Positions 1-7,693 of a stretch of 44,318 nt of DNA are shown here, piece after piece. The DNA is taken from assembly GCA_945874125.1 (NCBI GenBank), contig CAMCFB010000006.1:1-44318 (forward strand), given 5' to 3'. Within the stretch, counting starts at the first letter, position 1, and every line of letters begins with the position of its first letter. Origin of the DNA: Verrucomicrobia subdivision 6 bacterium (lineage in GTDB: Bacteria; Verrucomicrobiota; Verrucomicrobiia; Methylacidiphilales; Verrucolacustridaceae). Both the position numbers and the translations under genes were made by a program. The notes under the pieces are model-generated. The model was not told where the DNA came from. It made no database searches and saw nothing but the letters and a program-made list of their open reading frames with translations.

Positions 1-906
1 GGAGGGGAGCTGGTGGCGTTGGGCGATGGCAAAATCGGCCGGGTCGTGAGCAGGGGTTACCTTGAGGACGCCCGTGCCGAAGGTCATGTCGACCTGCTCG
101 TCTCCGACGATGGGGATTCGACGTTGCTCTGGCGGAAGTTCGGGGGGAAGAGGACGGAGGGCAAATTGGCCAATGAGGGAGGAGTAGCGCGGGTCTTTGG
201 GATTTACGGCGATGGCGGTATCTCCCGGAATCGTTTCGGGTCGGGTGGTCGCGATGGTGAGGAATTGCTCCTTGGCTCCGGCTACGGGGACACGGAAGTG
301 GTAGAGCAGTCCCTTTTGCTCTTTCATGATGACCTCCTCATCGGAAAGAGCGGTCCGAGAAACTGGGCACCAGTTGACCATTCGACGACCCCGATAGATC
401 AGTTTCTTATGGAAGAGATCGACAAAGACCTTTTGGACACAAGCCGAGTATTCGGAGTCCATGGTAAAGCGTTCCCGGGACCAGTCGCAGGAAGCCCCCA
501 ATTTTTTCAGCTGCTGGATAATGATTCCGCCGTGTTTTTCTTTCCATTGCCAGATTTCCTCAAGAAAAGCCTCCCGCCCCAAATCGTCCCGATGTCTGAT
601 CTTTCCGTCTTTTTTCAAGGTTCGCTCGACCACGGTTTGCGTGGCGATGCCGGCATGGTCGGTGCCCGGCAACCAGAGAACCTCCATTCCGAGGAGGCGA
701 GCCCGTCGGGCGAGGATGTCCTGAATCGTGTTGTTGAGGACATGACCCAAAGTGAGGATTCCGGTCACATTGGGCGGCGGAATGACGATGGAGTACGCGG
801 GTTTGGGGGAAGCGGGATCGGCTCGATAATCGCCGCGATTGACCCACTGGGAGTAAAGCCGGTCTTCGACTTGGGCGGGATCGTAACCAGGGGCGAGTTC
901 AGGCAT
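1..906 (-). CDS. valS: Valine--tRNA ligase, N-terminal part (runs off the window)
   Basis: This is the first 302 codons of a class Ia aminoacyl-tRNA synthetase that charges tRNA-Val with valine in the cytoplasm. The reading frame is open to the window edge, so about two thirds of the protein is missing, including the KMSKS loop and anticodon-binding domain. The ATP-site signature PPPNVTG is followed by TLGH at about residues 46-49, where the family normally has H-[MLI]-G-H, so the first His of the HIGH motif is Thr. The next block (LNNTIQDILARRARL) and the LPGTDHAGIATQ motif are typical of ValRS. The editing domain begins at about residue 200 (TTRPETIPGDTA). The ATG at 906 is the only reasonable start, but it has no clear Shine-Dalgarno. 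The upstream protease gene ends 56 bases away on the same strand and may be cotranscribed. Family assignment is very safe. Confidence 0.95.
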   Translation of the reverse strand, partial: MPELAPGYDPAQVEDRLYSQWVNRGDYRADPASPKPAYSIVIPPPNVTGILTLGHVLNNTIQDILARRARLLGMEVLWLPGTDHAGIATQTVVERTLKKDGKIRHRDDLGREAFLEEIWQWKEKHGGIIIQQLKKLGASCDWSRERFTMDSEYSACVQKVFVDLFHKKLIYRGRRMVNWCPVSRTALSDEEVIMKEQKGLLYHFRVPVAGAKEQFLTIATTRPETIPGDTAIAVNPKDPRYSSLIGQFALRPLPPELPPEQRRIPIVGDEQVDMTFGTGVLKVTPAHDPADFAIAQRHQLPS

Positions 907-962
907 GGGAGGGAGAGGATGCCTTTTCCCTTGGCGGGTGAAAAGCTTGGAGGAGCGAAAGA

Positions 963-1649
963 TTAATCGGCTTGGCTATCCCCGCCACTGGCGGCGGGTG
1001 CGGCCGTGCCGGCGGGGACAAATTGCCACCAAGCCGTTTCGTTGATGGCATAGATCGGCTTGTAGTGCTGGATCTTGTCCGCTGTCCACACGCTTTTGAT
1101 CTGATTATCCAAAATATAGCATTGGCCGGCGGTGATGACACCAAGGATGCAGTGCCCGACCCCCAGATTAAGGTCTTTCACGACCAGCACGCGCAGTTCA
1201 TCTTGGGTGAAGCCAAGTTTTTGCAGGGCGTAATATTTGGCGATGGCGTGGTCTTCGCAATCCCCACTCACCCGCCCAGGAACAATGTAGTCGGATGGTT
1301 GGGTGAATTGAACGGGGGTATTCCAAAGATCGGGGACACCCCAGTTTTTCTGGTCGGGCACGTACCGCATGGAGTTAAAAGTTTCGTTAACCTTTTTGAT
1401 CATCTCCAACTTATCGGCCGATTGTGTTTTTTGCACAAATTCGGACCAACCACCCGCAAAGGGAGCGTTAATATCCGCTTTTTTGGCTAACTCCTCTTGC
1501 ACGCTACCCAAAATCCCCGTCCACTTGGGAAACTTGCCAATCGGCTGTTGCTGGACGACTTGGTAGTTGCCGTCCCAGGAATACAAGGCTGGCGCGCACA
1601 AGGTGCACAGCAAAACGAGGAGGCATCCGAGTGCAGTCACAAGAAACAC
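963..1649 (-). CDS. LapG-like transglutaminase-fold cysteine protease (BTLCP family), exported
   Basis: A 228-residue protein of the bacterial transglutaminase-like cysteine proteinase family (BTLCP, PF06035/DUF920), which includes periplasmic LapG. The triad is visible: Cys in SGDCEDHAIAKYY (about residue 130), His in GVGHCILGV (about 167) and Asp in YILDNQ (about 179). The N-terminus is a hydrophobic export signal or anchor. The GTG start at 1649 gives almost no positively charged n-region. In-frame sequence continues upstream to about 1700 and is Arg/Ser-rich, so translation may start further upstream at a rare codon such as ATT. The gene diverges, with about 80 bases between starts, from a membrane PAS/degenerate HD-GYP protein; in the Lap system LapG is held by the periplasmic part of an inactive c-di-GMP receptor. 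No large adhesin substrate is in the window. Family is confident; a Lap-like role is inference. Confidence 0.85.
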   Translation of the reverse strand: MFLVTALGCLLVLLCTLCAPALYSWDGNYQVVQQQPIGKFPKWTGILGSVQEELAKKADINAPFAGGWSEFVQKTQSADKLEMIKKVNETFNSMRYVPDQKNWGVPDLWNTPVQFTQPSDYIVPGRVSGDCEDHAIAKYYALQKLGFTQDELRVLVVKDLNLGVGHCILGVITAGQCYILDNQIKSVWTADKIQHYKPIYAINETAWWQFVPAGTAAPAASGGDSQAD

Positions 1650-1729
1650 ATTACACAGAATTGATGAGGCGGAAAACCTTGATCGCGCTGAAAAATAGTT
1701 AATTCTAAAAGGTAACTAGCGTTCCTCCT

Positions 1730-3928
1730 ATGGCTGACTCCACCCAACCTGCTCCGCAAGACCCGTCCAAGCTTAAGATCAATACTCCAGCCATCGATCA
1801 GGCTCCGGTGAAAAGACCTTGGAATACGACCACCATCGCAGCGGTTGCGTTTTTAGCGCTTTTCACGATCGGCGGGGTAGTGGGAATTCTGCAATTCGTG
1901 GATTCGGAAAAGAAGCGAGCGTTGCGGGATTGGCAAACGCAAATGGGGCTGGTGGCGGAGACGAGGGGGGCAGCGGTGGAAACTTGGCTCTCTTCCCAGT
2001 TTGACGTTTTACGCGCGATTGCCTCGAACGAGTCCCAAAAGATTTATATCGATACGCTGCTGAATGAGTCCGCGGAGGCCGATCAGAAAGAGGGAGCAGA
2101 AAATTTCTTAAGGAATTACTTAAAGAAGATGGCGGAAGCCAACGGCTTCTTCACGCCCCCGCCGGCTCTCGAAATCAATGCGAACGTCGTGCGGGAGGGT
2201 GTCGCGGGTATCGCGGTAGTCGCGCCCAGTGGGCAAGTTCTTGTCGCCAGTGAATTTCTCCCTGCTCTGAAAGAAGACGGCTTTATTGATGTGCTGAAGG
2301 AAAATGCCGCTCGCCAACGGGGTCTCTGGAACGTGCGGTTGGATGGGGAGGGGCAACCAAGCCTTGGTTTGATTGTTCCGATTTATCCGGTGGATGCGGC
2401 GGACAACGCCAAGCCGATTGCTTACGCGGTCGGGTTAAAACAGGTCGCCAAAGACATTTTTCCGCTGATGACCCAGCCGGGAGAAAATCTGAAAAGTGGA
2501 GAAAATTACTTGGTTCAGGAAAAGCCAGGCACCTCGGGTAACACGGTTCAGTTCCTCACTCCTCGTCGGGAGCCGCTTCCCAACGGAACCAAGCCGATGA
2601 CGAGTGATTGCCCGAATAACACGGAGACCTCAGCAGCGGCTTTTGCGCTGAAGCAGCCGGGGGCATTTGGGATTCGTCCCAGTTATGCGAATGTGCCGAG
2701 CTTAGTCCTCGGGCGTAAGATCGCCGGCACTCCGTGGGTCGTGGTGCGGACCGCTTCGGAAGAGGAGGCGCTGGGGCCGGCGAAAAAGCGGCAGACCATG
2801 ATGCTGATCGGGTTTACTTTGGTGCTGGGGTTGGCTTCGGTTTCGATGGGCGTGGCCTGGAAACACGGGGCGGAGATTCGGGCCTCGGCCGAAGCCCAGC
2901 GATTAAAAATTGCGGCCGAGCGCTTCACTGGATTTTCCAAGTTCTTGCGGGTGATCACGGATAATCAACCCACGGCGATTGCGGCGGTGGACGCTGGTGG
3001 AAAGTACAGCTTTGCGAATCGCACCTTGGCGGAGGCGGCGGGCATTACCACCGAGGAGGTGGCCGGCAAGACGATGCCGGCCGTCATCGGACCGGTCCGC
3101 GCGGCGGTGTATCAAAAAATCAACAAGCAGGTGATCGATGAGCTCTATCCGGGATGGCCGGCCGATAAAACAGAGGGGAAGTGGCAACCGCAGAAGGGGC
3201 GGCACGAGTTTGATGAGGGTGGAAAAAAGAAGTACACCAAAACAGACCATATTCCCCTGCGCGGGGACCGGGATCATCCTCCCGGGGTTCTTCTGATTGA
3301 GCAGGACATTACCGAGTTTATCGTGGAGCGAGAGAAGAGGGAACGGATGTTCCGTGGCTTGATTGAAGCCTTCGTTGCCGAGGTGGATAGCCGTCAGGCC
3401 AACCCCGCTCGAACCAACGCCAGGTTGATCGGGCGGATTGCCCGAGGAGGCGCGGAGGAGATGGGCCTTTCTCCCGTGGAGGCGGAGGCGGCGGAGTTGG
3501 CGGGTAAACTGATGAATCTGGGAACCGTTTCTCTTTCGCAAGATCTTTTAAGTAAGGGTGGAAATCGAAATGAGGAGGAGCGGACGAAGTATCGTGAAGC
3601 AATTCTACGAAGTGCCGATCTTGTGTCGGGACTGGAGTTTGAGGGCCCGGTGGCCGAGGTGATTCGGCAAGCGCAGGAGCGAGTTGATGGTTCCGGTTAT
3701 CCCAAGCGTTTGAGTGGTGATGCGATTCTTCCCGCGGCCAAGGTGGTGGCGGTGGCCAAGCGCCTGGTCGACTTGATTCAGGGGCAGGAAGGACCCGTGC
3801 AGTCGCTGGATCAGGCTTTACGAACCGTCATGAGCGAAGCGGGAGCCTCTTTGGATCGTGGGGCGGTGGCGGCGACGGTCGACTTCCTCGATAATCGCGG
3901 GGGAAGAGGAAAAGTCGGTTTAAGTTAA
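1730..3928 (+). CDS. Membrane PAS protein with a degenerate HD-GYP domain (putative non-catalytic c-di-GMP receptor)
   Basis: A 732-residue membrane sensor. Segments in order: a short cytoplasmic tail, TM1 at about 33-57, a periplasmic region at about 58-355 that looks like a Cache-type sensor, TM2 at about 357-378, a PAS domain at about 400-528 (NRTLAEAAGITTEEVAGKT), and an HD-GYP-like domain at about 535-725. The last domain keeps the GYP loop (ERVDGSGYPKRLSGD) but has lost the metal ligands: the LHDIGK position reads KLMNLGTV, the HHE motif reads AQE, and the ADVFDAL Asp position reads AKRLVDL. It should therefore not hydrolyse c-di-GMP by the known mechanism. The frame is intact over the whole length, so the losses look like a conserved loss of activity and not decay. 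It diverges from a LapG-like protease. Function as a signal receptor is inference. Confidence 0.82.
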   Translation: MADSTQPAPQDPSKLKINTPAIDQAPVKRPWNTTTIAAVAFLALFTIGGVVGILQFVDSEKKRALRDWQTQMGLVAETRGAAVETWLSSQFDVLRAIASNESQKIYIDTLLNESAEADQKEGAENFLRNYLKKMAEANGFFTPPPALEINANVVREGVAGIAVVAPSGQVLVASEFLPALKEDGFIDVLKENAARQRGLWNVRLDGEGQPSLGLIVPIYPVDAADNAKPIAYAVGLKQVAKDIFPLMTQPGENLKSGENYLVQEKPGTSGNTVQFLTPRREPLPNGTKPMTSDCPNNTETSAAAFALKQPGAFGIRPSYANVPSLVLGRKIAGTPWVVVRTASEEEALGPAKKRQTMMLIGFTLVLGLASVSMGVAWKHGAEIRASAEAQRLKIAAERFTGFSKFLRVITDNQPTAIAAVDAGGKYSFANRTLAEAAGITTEEVAGKTMPAVIGPVRAAVYQKINKQVIDELYPGWPADKTEGKWQPQKGRHEFDEGGKKKYTKTDHIPLRGDRDHPPGVLLIEQDITEFIVEREKRERMFRGLIEAFVAEVDSRQANPARTNARLIGRIARGGAEEMGLSPVEAEAAELAGKLMNLGTVSLSQDLLSKGGNRNEEERTKYREAILRSADLVSGLEFEGPVAEVIRQAQERVDGSGYPKRLSGDAILPAAKVVAVAKRLVDLIQGQEGPVQSLDQALRTVMSEAGASLDRGAVAATVDFLDNRGGRGKVGLS

Positions 3929-3935
3929 GATTCGC

Positions 3936-4436
3936 TTAGTCGGGGATCAGGCTCTGCTCAACCGTATCATCAAAACGTAGGTTCAGGAGTTTCCAGTCGG
4001 CCCCCACTGGGGTGTAAAAAACAAACTGCCAACGCAAAGGCTTACGGGGGTGGTAGCTCAGGTAGGTGAGGTAGAGGGTGCGCGTGCCCACCGAGCGTAG
4101 GTCGTACAGCTCATACCCTTGGAGAGGGCCAAATACCTCAATGCCTTTTTGGATGTTGCCGACGAACTCGGGGACGGAAGCGGGATCGGATAAGGTGGGG
4201 TTGCTGGCGACGAGAGTTTTGAAGGCCTCATCGATTTTGCCTCCTTGGACACCGAGAAAAAAAGCTTCCAGCTGTTTTTGCACGGGGGAGGGCGGCGGCT
4301 TGGTGTTGGGATTTCTTGGTAAAAGCTGGGGAATGAGAGTGGTGACCTTGGGCAAATTGGTGGGGGTAGCCTTATTGGTCGGGGCTGCCCAGAGGGAGGC
4401 GCTCATCAGGATGGTCAATAGAAGTATTTTTTTCAT
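3936..4436 (-). CDS. Small exported protein of unknown function
   Basis: A 166-residue protein that I do not recognise. It begins with a clean signal peptide (MKKILLLTILMSASLWA, cleavage probably near residue 18) and a Pro/Thr/Asn-rich linker to about residue 50. A compact domain follows: helical first half (QLEAFFLGVQGGKIDEAFKTL), then beta-rich (TRTLYLTYLSYH, RWQFVFYTP, WKLLNLRFDD). This pattern resembles small NTF2-like or DUF4019-like periplasmic proteins, but no diagnostic residue supports a firm call. The start ATG overlaps the TGA of the upstream MBL-like gene (ATGA), making it the last gene of a translationally coupled series gcvT-gcvH-MBL-like. It converges on the HD-GYP-like gene with seven bases between the two stops and no obvious hairpin. 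Confidence 0.75.
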   Translation of the reverse strand: MKKILLLTILMSASLWAAPTNKATPTNLPKVTTLIPQLLPRNPNTKPPPSPVQKQLEAFFLGVQGGKIDEAFKTLVASNPTLSDPASVPEFVGNIQKGIEVFGPLQGYELYDLRSVGTRTLYLTYLSYHPRKPLRWQFVFYTPVGADWKLLNLRFDDTVEQSLIPD

Positions 4437-4966
4437 GTCAGGAGGCTTCTCAGCTTGTCTGGCCCATCTTGAAGGATTGGCGCCCCATGTGCAAAAAAGA
4501 TTCTTTCGATCGAATAACCGAGGAGCTGCGACAAGCTGCTTTTGAGCTGGGTCGGGTTGGTGCAGTACTTCTCTGGGAGAAGCATAAGCGGTTGTGGGGA
4601 CAGATGGATAAGGGCATCCCCCACCACCAGGGTTCTGGTGGACGGGTGGAAAAAAGCGGTTTCGCCCTCTCCTGCTCCCGGGAGCGGGATGGGAGAGAAC
4701 TCTCTGGGTTGGGCGGTGATTTTTCCCTGGGTTTGTGAGGCTAGTACCTCACAGGCGCGATCATGGTTGGCATTCGTTCGAACAATTTGCACGGGGCCTT
4801 GGGGAAGGGGGGTGTCATGTGGCCAATCGATCGGATCGAATAAAACCGCCCCGTGGGCGTCCGCAAAGCAGGTGGACCAGAGCTCGGCTTTACAAGCGGG
4901 ATCGTAGGCGTGCCAAGTCGAGAAGCCGAGGTTGCTCTCGGTCAGGGGGGCTGGACGTAAACTCAA
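4433..4966 (-). CDS. Metallo-beta-lactamase-fold protein with altered metal site
   Basis: A 177-residue protein with the strand order of the MBL fold. The place of the T-H-x-H-x-D-H metal motif reads TNANHDRA, so the two first His are Asn and the last is Arg. The PGH position reads PGAGEGE. The later Asp (VVGDALIH, about residue 117) and a C-terminal His (FFAHGAPI, about 160) are kept. Related MBL-fold proteins with an N-x-x-H-x-R version of this motif exist, so this may be a real subfamily and not decay. Translation starts at TTG (4966), which overlaps the gcvH TGA as TTGA, and its own TGA overlaps the next ATG. The tight coupling to gcvT and gcvH suggests co-expression with glycine cleavage, but the substrate is unknown. 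Confidence 0.75.
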   Translation of the reverse strand: MSLRPAPLTESNLGFSTWHAYDPACKAELWSTCFADAHGAVLFDPIDWPHDTPLPQGPVQIVRTNANHDRACEVLASQTQGKITAQPREFSPIPLPGAGEGETAFFHPSTRTLVVGDALIHLSPQPLMLLPEKYCTNPTQLKSSLSQLLGYSIERIFFAHGAPILQDGPDKLRSLLT

Positions 4967-5340
4967 CTGGGCAAAGTTGCGCTGTACTCGGTGGCGGTCA
5001 GAAGCCCATTGGGTTTGGGTTGAGTCGGTTCAATTTTGAAAAGCCAACCTTGGCCATAGGGCTCGCGATTGATCAACCCTGGATCGGAGGTCAATGTCGC
5101 GTTCGATTCCACAATCGTTCCCTCAACGGGAGAGTAGATGTCGGAAGCAGCCTTAACACTTTCGACGGTGGCAACGACCTCGCCGGCTTTCACGGTGCGG
5201 CCCGCTTTGGGGAGCTCGACAAAAACAACATCGCTGAGGGCGGATTGGGCATGATCAGTGATTCCCACATAGCCTTTTCCTTGATCGAGACGAAGCCACT
5301 CGTGGCTTTTGGCGTAGAGGAGATCGTTCGGGGTGTTCAT
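4963..5340 (-). CDS. gcvH: Glycine cleavage system H protein
   Basis: A 125-residue lipoyl carrier protein. It shuttles the aminomethyl group from P protein (GcvP) to T protein (GcvT) and is then reoxidised by lipoamide dehydrogenase. The lipoylation site is Lys63 in VESVKAASDIYSPVEG. The N-terminal block (KSHEWLRLD, GYVGITDHAQSALSDVVFVE) is standard and the length is that of the family. The ATG overlaps the gcvT TGA as ATGA. gcvP and the lipoamide dehydrogenase gene are not adjacent and must lie elsewhere. The C-terminal tail after about residue 110 (PKPNGLLTATEYSATLPS) is slightly unusual, but the lipoyl domain is complete. Confidence 0.95.
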   Translation of the reverse strand: MNTPNDLLYAKSHEWLRLDQGKGYVGITDHAQSALSDVVFVELPKAGRTVKAGEVVATVESVKAASDIYSPVEGTIVESNATLTSDPGLINREPYGQGWLFKIEPTQPKPNGLLTATEYSATLPS

Positions 5341-6443
5341 CGTTTACCTAGGAATTTTCGATGGCAAACTTTGGCGGGAACTCGGCGACCGCGCACTTCA
5401 AATTCCAAATCTTGTCCACAAGGGGGGGCGGGGGCTGTGATTAAAGCTAGGGCGATACCGTGGCCCAAGGTGGGAGAGGGGACCCCGCTGGTGATCACCC
5501 CAATTCTTTGGTCCCCTCGAAAGACGGGGTAGTCGTGCCGCGGTGGGGGTTGACCCGTCACTCCCTTGATTCCGATACAAACTCTTGGAGCGCCGCTCTT
5601 CTTTTGTGTTTCCACCGCGGTGCGCCCGAGGAACGGGCGGGGTCGGGTGAGATCGACAAAGAAACCTAAACCCGCTTCCACCGGAGTGATTTCTGGGGAG
5701 AGATCCTGACCATTCAGGGGAAAGCCTGCCTCGAGACGAAGGCTGTCTCGGGCTCCTAAGCCACACGGCAAAAGGCCCTCTGATTTGCCAGTCGCCAAGA
5801 TATGGTCCCAGATTTTGGGACCCGCCTTTCGCTCCATAAAAAACTCATAGCCCTCTTCGCCCGTATAGCCGGTGGCTCCGACGAGAACGAGATGCCCCGC
5901 GATGGTGTATTGCCGAATATGATTTCGTGGGGGAAGGGAGGGGTTCGAGAGGTCGCCCTGAATGAGTTTGGAAAGAATGGCGGGGGCGCGCGGCCCCTGC
6001 AGGGCCATACCCGCGGTGCTTCCTGGTGAGCCCACGAAGGAAACATTGGATTTCTGTTTCGAAAGGAGTGCCAGATCCTCCACGTGACGCGAAGCATTGA
6101 CCACGAGCAGAAAGTCGCTCGGTCCAAGGCGGTAAAGAAACAGGTCATCTATGACCCCGCCTTGGTCGTTGAGAAGAAAGGTGTAGTGACCTTCTCCGTC
6201 CTTTAGTTTCGCAGGGTCATTGGCCAGGAGAACTTCAAGGGCAGCCAGTGCCCCTGGGCCGGTTGCCCGGATTTGCCCCATGTGAGAGATATCAAAAAGC
6301 CCAGCAGCTTGGCGGGTAGCTTTGTGTTCGGCCAGTAGGCCCGAGTACTCCACCGGAAGGTTCCAGCCGGCAAAAGGGATCATGCGGGCGCCTAGCGACT
6401 GATGGCAGGAATGGAGGGGGCTCTCGGAAACAGGAACAGACAT
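5337..6443 (-). CDS. gcvT: Aminomethyltransferase (glycine cleavage T protein)
   Basis: A 368-residue tetrahydrofolate-dependent aminomethyltransferase. It releases ammonia from aminomethylated H protein and forms 5,10-methylene-THF. Recognisable blocks are FAGWNLPVEYSG, AGLFDISHMGQI, the catalytic Asp region LLNDQGGVIDDLF, GYTGEEGYEFF, LGARDSLRLEAGFPLNGQD and the C-terminal beta-barrel domain with GVITSGVPSPTLG. The frame extends 12 codons upstream to a TTG, but the ATG at 6443 gives a family-like N-terminus (MSVPVSESPLHSCHQSLGAR) and is preferred. It is the first gene of a four-gene overlapping operon. The gap to the divergent aminotransferase is only 75 bases; I see no glycine riboswitch there. 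Confidence 0.95.
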   Translation of the reverse strand: MSVPVSESPLHSCHQSLGARMIPFAGWNLPVEYSGLLAEHKATRQAAGLFDISHMGQIRATGPGALAALEVLLANDPAKLKDGEGHYTFLLNDQGGVIDDLFLYRLGPSDFLLVVNASRHVEDLALLSKQKSNVSFVGSPGSTAGMALQGPRAPAILSKLIQGDLSNPSLPPRNHIRQYTIAGHLVLVGATGYTGEEGYEFFMERKAGPKIWDHILATGKSEGLLPCGLGARDSLRLEAGFPLNGQDLSPEITPVEAGLGFFVDLTRPRPFLGRTAVETQKKSGAPRVCIGIKGVTGQPPPRHDYPVFRGDQRIGVITSGVPSPTLGHGIALALITAPAPPCGQDLEFEVRGRRVPAKVCHRKFLGKR

Positions 6444-6518
6444 GAATGGCCAAAGTAGTGTGGGGATGGGGCGAGTCAACGTTCTGGCGAATCTTTTCCA
6501 CTCAGGGTAGAAGATGAG

Positions 6519-7682
6519 ATGCCCGTTGCCCCCATACGTCTTTTAGATCTCATGAGGCAGACGGAGGATCCCAAGGTGATCAATCTAGCGGCGGGAATTC
6601 CCTCGTCCGATTTTCTGCCTTTGGATGCCTTAAAATCGGCGGTGGAGGGGGAGTTAGCCTCTCGGGCGAGGGAAATGTTTAGTTATCACCGTCCGGAGGG
6701 AGCGGCCAAGTTGAGGGAGGCGATTCAAGGATATTTAGCGCCCCGGGGGGTGGCGGTGGCACCGAGTGAGGTTCTGGTCACGACGGGCTGCACGGGCGCT
6801 TTGGCGACGATGATGAGCACGATCCTAAAAAAAGGGGATATGGTGGTTTGTGAAGCTCCACTATATTATGGCCAGTTAGAGCTTTTACGGGCGATTGGGG
6901 TGAAGTTTCGCACGGTGAATACGGCGGTTGGGCAAGAACCGGACCCCACGAGGTGGGAAAAAGCATTGAAGGCGAAACCGAAGCCAAAATTGCTCTTGGT
7001 AACCTCTACGCTTTCGAATCCTAGTGGGGCCACATTGAAAGAAGAGTGGAGACCGAAGATGGTGGAAATGTGTCGCAAGATGGGTGTGCCGATTTTGGAG
7101 GACGATATTTATGGGGATTTGCTGGGTCGTGCCCGACCTAAGCCGCTCCGTGCCTTTGATGACGGGAGCACGGTTCTTTATGTCACTAGTTTTTCAAAAA
7201 CAGTCGCTCCTGGCCTGAGAATCGGCTTTGCCCTACCGGGAAAGTGGATGGATCAGGCAGCCGATTGGCAGTGTCGTCAAACCATCCATGGAGGGGTTCC
7301 TCCGGAATATGTCGCGGGGGCCTTTTTGCGATCGGGGCGAATGGAGTCGCACCTGGAGATGCTGCAGTCGGTCTACGCGAAGAGGCGGGAGTTGGCGCTG
7401 GGGATTTTATCGAGGGAACTACCGGAGGGATTTCGGGTGGAGGATCCGAAAGGTGGGTACATGTTGTGGGTTCGTGGGGGGGGAGCCAAGGTGATGGATC
7501 AAGTGACTAAGCAGTGTCTTGATCAGGGGGTAGCGGTAGTGGGGGGAGGAATCTTTTTTGCCAATCCACCCAAAGAAGCCTGCTTTCGCCTGAACTGCGC
7601 CCGGGCGACCCCGGAGGACTTGGCCCGTGGGGTAGGGATTTTTTGTGAAGTCCTAAAATCGGTTATGAGCCGAAAGAAATAG
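6519..7682 (+). CDS. PLP-dependent aminotransferase, class I/II (2-aminoadipate/aromatic type)
   Basis: A 387-residue fold-type I aminotransferase of the MocR/LysN-like branch, without a GntR DNA-binding domain. The PLP Lys is in TSFSKTVAPGLRIGF (about residue 229). Other markers are INLAAGIPSSDFLP near the N-terminus, YHRPEGAAKLREAI, the PLP-stacking region TTGCTGAL, the Asn of TLSNPSGAT, DDIYGDL and the C-terminal carboxylate-binding Arg in FRLNCARA. Length is normal. The ATG at 6519 is preceded by a purine-rich stretch (GGTAGAAGATGAG). It diverges from gcvT and converges on the ABC ATPase gene with 11 bases between them. Substrate cannot be read from sequence; 2-aminoadipate, aromatic or branched amino acids are all possible. 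Confidence 0.88.
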   Translation: MPVAPIRLLDLMRQTEDPKVINLAAGIPSSDFLPLDALKSAVEGELASRAREMFSYHRPEGAAKLREAIQGYLAPRGVAVAPSEVLVTTGCTGALATMMSTILKKGDMVVCEAPLYYGQLELLRAIGVKFRTVNTAVGQEPDPTRWEKALKAKPKPKLLLVTSTLSNPSGATLKEEWRPKMVEMCRKMGVPILEDDIYGDLLGRARPKPLRAFDDGSTVLYVTSFSKTVAPGLRIGFALPGKWMDQAADWQCRQTIHGGVPPEYVAGAFLRSGRMESHLEMLQSVYAKRRELALGILSRELPEGFRVEDPKGGYMLWVRGGGAKVMDQVTKQCLDQGVAVVGGGIFFANPPKEACFRLNCARATPEDLARGVGIFCEVLKSVMSRKK

Positions 7683-7693
7683 CCCGGCGATTC

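Noticed and set aside
13-966. Long plus-strand open frame opposite valS
   Set aside because: Its translation has no recognisable features, and the opposite strand reads as a clear ValRS over the same region.
2903-3541. Minus-strand frame of about 210 codons inside the HD-GYP-like gene
   Set aside because: It is a shadow of a GC-rich coding frame; the plus strand has PAS and HD-GYP blocks here.
4735-5532. Plus-strand frame across the gcvT, gcvH and MBL-like genes
   Set aside because: It crosses three genes with strong family motifs on the other strand and has an unlikely Arg/Gly-rich composition.
6444-6518. Possible glycine riboswitch before gcvT
   Set aside because: Only 75 bases separate the divergent starts, too short for a tandem or usual single glycine aptamer, and no conserved aptamer core is visible.
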